DNA of 64,000 nt from Notospermus geniculatus (lineage: Eukaryota > Nemertea > Pilidiophora > Heteronemertea > Lineidae). The translations under genes and the position numbers were made by a program. This document shows, piece by piece, positions 62,401-64,000 of this stretch (positions within the stretch are counted from its first letter, which is position 1; every line of letters starts with the position of its first letter). Under the pieces are notes generated by a model. It saw nothing but the letters and a program-made list of their open reading frames with translations. It made no database searches and was not told where the DNA came from. The DNA lies in assembly GCA_002633025.1 (NCBI GenBank), contig NMRB01001193.1, positions 41,785 to 105,784 of the forward strand, read 5' to 3'.

Positions 62401-63388
62401 CGAACTCCCGGATATTACGAACCCAACGTCTGGCTCCCAAAATGTCATTACATGTACAGTACAGGTCACAATTGACATCCCTAAATTCGCGTAAGTTGTG
62501 CGTAAGTCACTCGTAACTTACGCAACAACTCACGAGCTATATTACGCGTAACTTACGTGGTGAGTTATGTGGTGAGTTGCGCGAATTTCGCTAGTTAGGC
62601 GGTGAGTTACACAGTACGTTACGAGGCGAGTTACGCGATTTTGGCGACTTACGCGGTGAGTTACGCGAAACCAAAGCCATGAGTTACGCGCAAGTTACTC
62701 GCGAAGCAGTAGGGATGTCAATTGTGACCTGTACTGTATGTAAATCCTCGCTATTACGAACTCCGCGTTAGTACGAACTTAACCCTTGGACCCCGAAGGG
62801 TTCGTAATAATGAGGGGGGACTGTACTTTGGCATTTCCATCATTTTCCAGGGCTGGCACGAATCTGGCGCTAGCATCGATTACAACGTCTCATCCGAACG
62901 TAAAGTCATCTTCATCCACTCGGTGGCGCCATACCTGTTGCGAATGTACAATATCCTCAAATACAGCGGCATTATGCTCAAGTGTTTGAGCGGGCCAAAG
63001 GGAGAGAAATATATGTCGTTCATTCGTGAGGTAAGAAGTGGTCCACACCCTCGACAGAACTCAAGGAGTACCAGAGAGTTTCTGATGGTGGTAGGCCAAA
63101 ATACCTATGAATCCTCAAAGGACGAGATGCTAGAAGAAGCCGCCAGCCTATTAGAGTGATCTCCAGTGTACCAAACTGATGGTGCAGTCAGCTTAACCCA
63201 GAGGGTGCAACATATCTGATACCCTTTTTCGCAAAGGTTCAAAACCTGATGAACTGGGCCATCATCTCTGAATGTCTTTTGCAGTGTGTCTCCAGTGATG
63301 TCAATGCCGATTTAGAAGCGGCGTACCTGCGTTGTCGGGCTATGGTCCGTAGATATGATCCTGAGAAGAAGAAGGGCAACTTAGACAG
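23436..63388 (+). CDS. Giant double-ROCO protein: LRR / Roc-like / COR / mid region / LRR-EF-LRR / Roc / COR / TIR / TIR
   Basis: About 51 plus-strand exons with GT-AG borders join with matching phases from ATG at 23436 to 63388, about 2,850 codons, with one frame break in exon 32. Roc-COR proteins are dimerising GTPases of signalling and innate immunity; TIR domains mediate death or immune signalling or cleave NAD. This chain holds two Roc-COR units. The first (33186-37454) has lost its P-loop; the second (50036-57054) keeps GLGGAGKT, DFAGQ, THCD and SSITG. Two TIR domains follow (57422-60812). The exon lists are in the module entries below. The first coding exon is tiny (MENKG) and is chosen because its phase joins exon 2; it is the least certain part. 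No terminal stop was found. It could be two neighbouring genes, but phase 0 continuity at exons 31-32 and no stop between argue for one. Confidence 0.8.
24390..24646. mobile_element. TTAA-flanked element, family 2, copy 1
   Basis: TTAA at 24386-24389 and 24647-24650. Ends AGGAGCTGGACGTCCAAGTT and its near inverse. Copy 2 lies at 57067-57321. Confidence 0.75.
26880..27056. repeat. Foldback with three CACGTG and three TGACGTCA words
   Basis: Arms GTATAGAGGCTATGCAC and inverse. CACGTG at 26937, 26964 and 27038; TGACGTCA at 26900, 26913 and 27032. It lies in double-ROCO intron 2. Elsewhere this intron (25753-27257) shows nothing I can name. Confidence 0.6.
27384..27855. mobile_element. Element with iterated GCGACT words
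   Basis: Ends CACACTTGCGACT and AGTCGCAAGTGTG. The words GCGACT/AGTCGC occur more than a dozen times between them. In double-ROCO intron 3. Confidence 0.55.
28822..29085. repeat. Minisatellite in double-ROCO intron 5
   Basis: Degenerate ~30-bp unit (TTATCCATAGTGATGTGATGTG, AATATTAC), about eight copies, directly after exon 5. Confidence 0.7.
29436..29812. mobile_element. TTAA-flanked foldback, family 1, copy 2
   Basis: TTAA at 29432-29435 and 29813-29816, in double-ROCO intron 5. Near-identical to the copy in the CLOCK-like gene at 16613-16989. Confidence 0.8.
30040..30214 (+). other. Double-ROCO exon 6: LRR end and short Cys motif
   Basis: Residues about 115-173. It opens as one more LRR-like strand (VMLDGLENVTENSFHHL) and continues into VKVSCTGCGVRFVKPF and a DTDDTAIDEV stretch. 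Two Cys in CTGC suggest a small metal or structural turn; I recognise no domain. It lies where a Roc P-loop would be expected relative to the downstream Roc-like strands, but none is present. Confidence 0.7.
31650..31763 (-). CDS. Possible lone minus-strand exon inside double-ROCO intron 6
   Basis: Read on the minus strand, a pyrimidine/T-rich tract ending TTTGTAG precedes an open segment ending in the donor GTAAGAG. One frame gives LSLTFQDEHAGRNGDDKS then FSIDVRDIFSRVKPNG, which looks protein-like. I find no partner exons nearby. It could belong to a nested gene, a retained fragment or be chance. Confidence 0.25.
32848..33118. repeat. Minisatellite before double-ROCO exon 7
   Basis: Unit of about 33 bp (AAACAACAACAAGAACACCA, CAAACACATCT), about eight copies, ending 67 bp before exon 7. 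The rest of intron 6 (30215-33185) holds an inverted-repeat element (31857-32050) and a possible minus-strand exon (31650-31763). Confidence 0.75.
33186..35005 (+). other. Double-ROCO module 2: Roc-like domain without P-loop (exons 7-11)
   Basis: Exons 33186-33349, 33794-33916, 34024-34166, 34536-34668, 34778-35005, residues about 173-436. The strands resemble the second half of a Roc/Ras fold: SVVVIPYDASTDANVV, KIIQYFI, RFIVVGMGGENAA, GIKELEEFV, VIEFTSVNIDGSNGLQNFL. There is no GxxxxGKS/T, no DxxG and no TKxD, so GTP binding is unlikely. The last exon opens the COR-like domain (HRYSFPHDVEKVF, LTMDKFDEGI). Family assignment rests on strand order and on the COR that follows. Confidence 0.6.
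35416..35558. mobile_element. CAGGGTTTCCGCCAG element, copy 2, with 5-bp target duplication
   Basis: 143 bp flanked by GACCA at 35411-35415 and 35559-35563. It is inserted in another repeat whose uninterrupted relative lies inverted at 10422-10598, where the target reads GACCACTAGG once. Confidence 0.8.
35755..37454 (+). other. Double-ROCO module 3: first COR-like domain (exons 12-15)
   Basis: Exons 35755-35949, 36336-36470, 36784-36985 and 37242-37454, residues about 437-684. LFHNLGWCIYLENGS and VILNIFWFFDLLNDLM match the COR pattern seen again downstream at 54653 (LLHDLGTVQYF, VINPQWIVDVM). The second half (PPGDVISRVAALVANVARF) matches the COR region that reads YLPAGLFNRAQVRLFEF in the second copy. 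The parallel order supports an ancient internal duplication of the whole unit. Confidence 0.7.
36483..36657. mobile_element. TA-flanked MITE, CAGT...CCCTCGCT family, empty-site copy
   Basis: Flanked by TA at 36481-36482 and 36658-36659. It starts 12 bp after double-ROCO exon 13. Its centre (GACATGTATGTAAATCC) is the intact form of the target used in the copy at 62367-62823. Ends resemble pogo/Tigger-type MITEs. Confidence 0.8.
37770..37999 (+). other. Double-ROCO exon 16: Cys/His-rich segment
   Basis: Residues about 685-761 with thirteen Cys and five His, including ICSHH, CTLCQNC, HCPH, CGC and CWHCGICQRC. The spacing suggests one or two zinc-binding knuckles. Many ROCO proteins have a shorter CPxC-type segment after COR, and the second unit here does too (LFLPCPDC at 57001-57054). 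The frame was chosen because it continues the phase of exon 15 and preserves the Cys pattern. Confidence 0.65.
38634..38851. mobile_element. Inverted-repeat element, TATGTGACC family, 8 bp after a splice donor
   Basis: TIRs read ATATGTGACCCATCACCAC and the inverse. It starts 8 bp after the end of double-ROCO exon 17 (38625). The interior is related to the copy at 193-398. Confidence 0.6.
39340..39547. mobile_element. Palindromic TACTGTAAACCGTGAAATTTTCGCG element
   Basis: TIRs TGTAAACCGTGAAATTTTCG and inverse, TA on both sides. A diverged relative rich in AAATTTCGCG words lies at 29215-29430. Confidence 0.65.
40877..41159. mobile_element. TTAA-flanked element, family 4, piggyBac-like ends
   Basis: TTAA at 40873-40876 and 41160-41163. 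TIRs CCCTTTCGCTGCGT and inverse; CCCTTT next to TTAA is typical of piggyBac-mobilised MITEs. No transposase is present. Confidence 0.75.
42522..42696. mobile_element. TA-flanked MITE, same family, inverted copy
   Basis: Ends CAGTCCCCCCTCGC-like and GTGCACTG, flanked by TA at 42520-42521. The 5' TA is part of the splice donor of exon 24 (GTAAGTA), so the element begins 7 bp after the exon. Confidence 0.8.
42980..43517. mobile_element. Tigger/pogo-like non-autonomous element
   Basis: 538 bp flanked by TA, with ends CAGTCGAACCTCGTTACAAC and inverse. The CAGTCGAACCTCG end is characteristic of pogo/Tigger transposons. No transposase frame. Confidence 0.75.
44536..45192 (+). other. Double-ROCO module 5: possible MBT-like segment (exons 26-27)
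   Basis: Exons 44536-44597 and 45011-45192, residues about 1115-1196. The run PGMLLEYSPPG, EFIVGVVKEVKQNGKL, DSEFDVV, SSSIKPIARP follows the shape of an MBT/Tudor barrel (GMxLE, then IxVAxV, then a short acidic turn, then IxPxG). MBT repeats normally bind methyl-lysine in nuclear proteins, so one here would be unexpected. The match is by eye and weak. Confidence 0.35.
45646..46046. repeat. 401-bp palindromic element in double-ROCO intron 28
   Basis: Arms of about 90 bp (AGGGCCATATTCATAAAGGG and inverse) match almost perfectly; a second, weaker inverted pair (CACGCGTCTAA / TTAGACGC...GCGTGTG) lies inside. Confidence 0.75.
46470..46735 (-). mobile_element. Second tRNA-related SINE-like element
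   Basis: On the minus strand, 46732-46652 has a perfect 7-bp acceptor-like stem (GTCCTGG / CCAGGAC), an A box (TGGTTGAGCGG) and a B box (GGTTTGATCCC). The anticodon region does not fold cleanly, so a working tRNA is unlikely. An unrelated body and an ATCT-type simple repeat tail near 46457-46472 follow, as in SINEs. Confidence 0.5.
47082..47412. mobile_element. CCGTAATTTTCGGGCTATAAGGCG element, copy 1
   Basis: Ends TCCGTAATTTTCGGGC and GCAAAAATACGGTA, with several GCGCCTTATA words inside. It ends 25 bp before double-ROCO exon 31. Near-identical copy at 55895-56225. Confidence 0.75.
47725..48310 (+). pseudogene. Extra copy of double-ROCO exon 32 without a usable donor
   Basis: The segment 47612-48218 repeats at 48453-49059 (offset 841 bp), including intron, acceptor and the first 164 codons of exon 32. 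Only a few codons differ (for example ESQVH/ESEVH and DKPPE/DEPLE). After the repeated part this copy runs into unrelated sequence and a TAA at 48308-48310. It has no splice donor in frame, so including it would truncate the protein. It is either a dead tandem exon or an assembly duplicate. Confidence 0.7.
48566..49368 (+). other. Double-ROCO exon 32: second LRR block, with one frame break
   Basis: The exon encodes an N-terminal segment (SMYASTVGILANQHCGM) and then LRRs: KLPIDFFSKFENMEYLSI, ELPSDFVKFSKLRQLWI, KFPEAIHANQLTRVHLS, EVPESICDLPNLGQLDIS. Reading from the acceptor gives a stop at 49094-49096 after DTALSRNSLRLF. Shifting frame at about 49058-49062 restores KKFPEAIHANQ and an open frame to the donor at 49369. 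A one-base deletion (or two-base gain) relative to the working gene is the simplest reading. Confidence 0.75.
49733..49862 (+). other. Double-ROCO exon 33: EF-hand inside the LRR block
   Basis: A 130-bp exon, phase 0 in and phase 1 out. It encodes one canonical 12-residue calcium loop, DIDNNGMLDAKE, with acidic positions 1, 3, 9 and 12 and Gly at 6, flanked by helices (KINKLFEDC and LPNLNAQMFYLV). LRRs lie on both sides, in exons 32 and 34. Calcium control of the neighbouring Roc is a possibility, as in EF-hand-bearing Miro GTPases, but that is inference. Confidence 0.75.
50036..53063 (+). other. Double-ROCO module 7: last LRRs and intact Roc GTPase (exons 34-36)
   Basis: Exons 50036-50565, 52230-52376 and 52974-53063. 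LRRs (LEDLYLENQAIHAIPPEI, LRHLSLRYNP) lead straight into Roc. Motifs: P-loop GLGGAGKTSL at about 50368-50397, switch II Gly in DFAGQ, G4 THCD in IGTHCDQ and G5-like SSITG. FFLSKRAVYLLLWTTRLG is the usual Roc beta-3/beta-4 segment. All GTP-binding elements look intact. The intron after exon 34 holds a duplicated stretch and an N at 50805. Confidence 0.9.
50566..51945. repeat. Duplicated intron stretch next to an N, one copy with an extra element
   Basis: 50574-50804 reappears at 51472-51937. In the second copy a TA-bounded element (GACCGTTCTCAAATT and inverse, about 51532-51770) interrupts at GGGATA. The first copy ends at the N at 50805. The intron up to exon 35 (52230) shows no coding exon. 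Confidence 0.75.
54462..54585. repeat. Hairpin element in double-ROCO intron 38
   Basis: Arms of about 55 bp (TAGGGAGGTTTCGCAAGCGC and inverse) separated by about 14 bp. Confidence 0.7.
55895..56225. mobile_element. CCGTAATTTTCGGGCTATAAGGCG element, copy 2
   Basis: Flanked by TA. Differs from the copy at 47082-47412 by few bases. It ends 47 bp before exon 41 (56273). Confidence 0.75.
57067..57321. mobile_element. TTAA-flanked element, family 2, copy 2
   Basis: TTAA at 57063-57066 and 57322-57325. It begins 12 bp after the end of double-ROCO exon 42 (57054). Confidence 0.75.
57422..59481 (+). other. Double-ROCO module 9: first TIR domain, probably non-catalytic (exons 43-45)
   Basis: Exons 57422-57735, 58956-59190 and 59386-59481. 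DIFFLYCADDLL is a TIR box-1-like strand, then LKEDLEKEGYKV, LTLGLKACKVLIVCMSNAY and QLCDLFVYARDTLGKPLLV follow the TIR order. At the place of the catalytic Glu of NAD-cleaving TIR enzymes the sequence reads CDLF, with Asp. It ends in a charged helix (KIKELKEKIKDKLEKAAAK). The intron after exon 43 holds two 12-bp repeat arrays and an N at 58357. Confidence 0.75.
58232..58860. repeat. Two 12-bp repeat arrays in the first TIR intron
   Basis: CTCTTTTCTCTG units at 58232-58356 (broken by an N at 58357) and CTCTCTTCTCTG units at 58697-58860. The pyrimidine strand is open in several frames for composition reasons only; neither array is in a gene frame. Confidence 0.85.
59887..61373 (+). other. Double-ROCO module 10: second TIR domain (exons 46-48)
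   Basis: Exons 59887-60135, 60702-60812 and 61028-61373. CFVSYCW is box 1, SCWLDTEQTGAKG box 2, GIKYCDVVLACVSKEY the next strand, and NCMMELRFAVTTMNKPVVF the helix where SARM1-type enzymes carry their catalytic Glu; here Glu is kept. A linker and a new region follow (QEEYELLQRKYLRQVL, YYPRIFVLDFADE). Confidence 0.85.
60332..60594. mobile_element. TTAA-flanked element, family 3, copy 2
   Basis: TTAA at 60328-60331 and 60595-60598, in the intron between the two exons of the second TIR. It follows an AT-rich low-complexity stretch (60180-60330). Confidence 0.7.
61572..61730. mobile_element. Palindromic GTTGCACAAAACTCATG element, second good copy
   Basis: Same family as 9668-9806; in the intron before double-ROCO exon 49. 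A diverged third copy lies at 12738-12925 in the intron before the last CLOCK-like exon. Confidence 0.6.
61947..63388 (+). other. Double-ROCO module 11: C-terminal region (exons 49-51)
   Basis: Exons 61947-62185, 62851-63030 and 63285-63388. It begins with a Ser/charge-rich linker (KEISKSSRPKSSLRSEPTL) and continues as a folded-looking part: FRVLCEHDQGWHESG, RKVIFIHSVAPYLLRMYNIL, then CVSSDVNADLEAAYLRCRAM. I do not recognise the domain. Exon 51 ends in phase 2 (GAC AG), so coding continues beyond 63388 in an exon I cannot identify with confidence. Confidence 0.7.
62367..62823. mobile_element. TA-flanked MITE hosting a second MITE
   Basis: Outer element with ends CAGTGCACCCTCGCTCTTAC and its partner, flanked by TA. 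Inside it, 62457-62736 is a full copy of the CAGTACAGGTCACAATT family with its own TA duplication. The outer family is also present, without the insertion, at 36483-36657 and inverted at 42522-42696. It ends 27 bp before exon 50. Confidence 0.85.
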
Positions 63389-63667
63389 GTAAAGTCTTGA
63401 GAAGTGATACGGGTATTTTGTTTCGATGACAACACCAAGTTGGTCTTGCTTCTCCGATTGTTTTGTCAGCTGTTTACGTCCACATCAGTCAAATGTCAGG
63501 TCATCTCACAAAGTTGTTGTCCTCCGTCATCTGACATTACTTGATGCCGGTCTCTGGCAGTAAGCGACATTGCTCAATGCAGCATTGTCGCTAAGGATTT
63601 GGCCAGACGGGTATCGTTAATAAACAGCCAGTTACCAGGGCTTTCCATGTTTTGGAACGTTTTCTGC

Positions 63668-64000
63668 CTATGCTCCTCCCTATACTCCTACCTATACTCC
63701 TGCCTATGCTCCTGCCTATACTCCTGCCTATGTACCTGCCTATACTCCTCCCTATTCTCCTCCCTATACTACTGCCTATACTAGTGCCTATACTCCTGCC
63801 TATGTACCTGCCAATGTTCCTGCCTATACTCCTCCCTGTTCTCCTCCCTATACTCCGGCCTATACTAGTGCCTATACTAGTGCCTATGCTCCTGCCTATG
63901 CTGCTGCCTATATTTCTGCCTACACTCCTCCCTGTACTCCTGCCTATGTACCTGCCAATGTTCCTGCCTATACTCCTCCCTGTTCTCCTCCCTATACTCC
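63668..64000. repeat. 12-bp repeat array running off the window end
   Basis: CCTATACTCCTG-like units. Two plus-strand frames stay open to the window end, one reading PAYTPAYAP-like. Neither is joined to exon 51 by a convincing acceptor in the right phase, so coding use is undecided. 63389-63667 shows no feature I can name. Confidence 0.75.

Noticed and set aside
1-64000. Bacterial operons, CRISPR arrays or prophage
   Set aside because: All coding sequence is intron-split and metazoan in type; the direct repeats are minisatellites or transposon pieces without unique spacers.

Overview
This is a stretch of animal nuclear DNA. Genes are split into many small exons with GT-AG introns, and the introns and intergenic DNA are packed with short transposon-like repeats. 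The gene content (an EF-hand nicotinamidase, a CLOCK-like bHLH-PAS gene and a LRR-Roc-COR-TIR gene), the frequent TAGGCCTA, ACATGTAC and ACCGGTA words and a tRNA-derived SINE point to a marine invertebrate. An echinoderm or another invertebrate deuterostome is my best guess; the sequence does not prove the taxon.

Layout. (1) 2596-9078, minus strand: a complete eight-exon nicotinamidase gene (356 aa) with an N-terminal EF-hand-like pair. (2) 11699-20427, minus strand: a CLOCK/NPAS2-like gene with bHLH, PAS-A, a coiled coil and a long Gln-rich last exon. No PAS-B exon is present, and two single-N positions (13765 and 15427) fall where coding sequence is missing, so they are probably collapsed assembly gaps. 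(3) 20428-23435: a 3-kb head-to-head intergenic region with a 1.2-kb inverted-repeat element and a long palindrome. (4) 23436 to at least 63388, plus strand: one very large gene of about 51 exons and about 2,850 codons, all but one joined in phase. Its order is LRR, a Roc-like domain without a P-loop, a COR-like domain, a Cys/His-rich segment, a long unfamiliar region including an MBT-like segment, LRRs, an EF-hand, LRRs, an intact Roc GTPase, COR, a second Cys-rich segment, two TIR domains, and an unknown C-terminal region. I see no stop codon, so the 3' end may lie beyond the window.

The main discovery candidate is this double ROCO protein: a degenerate Roc-COR unit and an intact Roc-COR unit in one chain, ending in two TIR domains of which only the second keeps a glutamate where NAD-cleaving TIR enzymes have their catalytic one. 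Roc-COR units normally act as dimers, so a built-in pseudo-GTPase/GTPase pair is plausible. The three genes also share an NAD theme: nicotinamide removal, circadian control and possible TIR NAD cleavage. That link is inference only.

Repeats. At least four families are flanked by TTAA and several by TA. Nested insertions with matching empty sites in the same window define target duplications exactly. Many insertions sit within 50 bp of splice sites. Five minisatellites lie inside introns. Near-identical duplications at 47612-49059 and 50566-51945 may be real or may be unmerged haplotypes.
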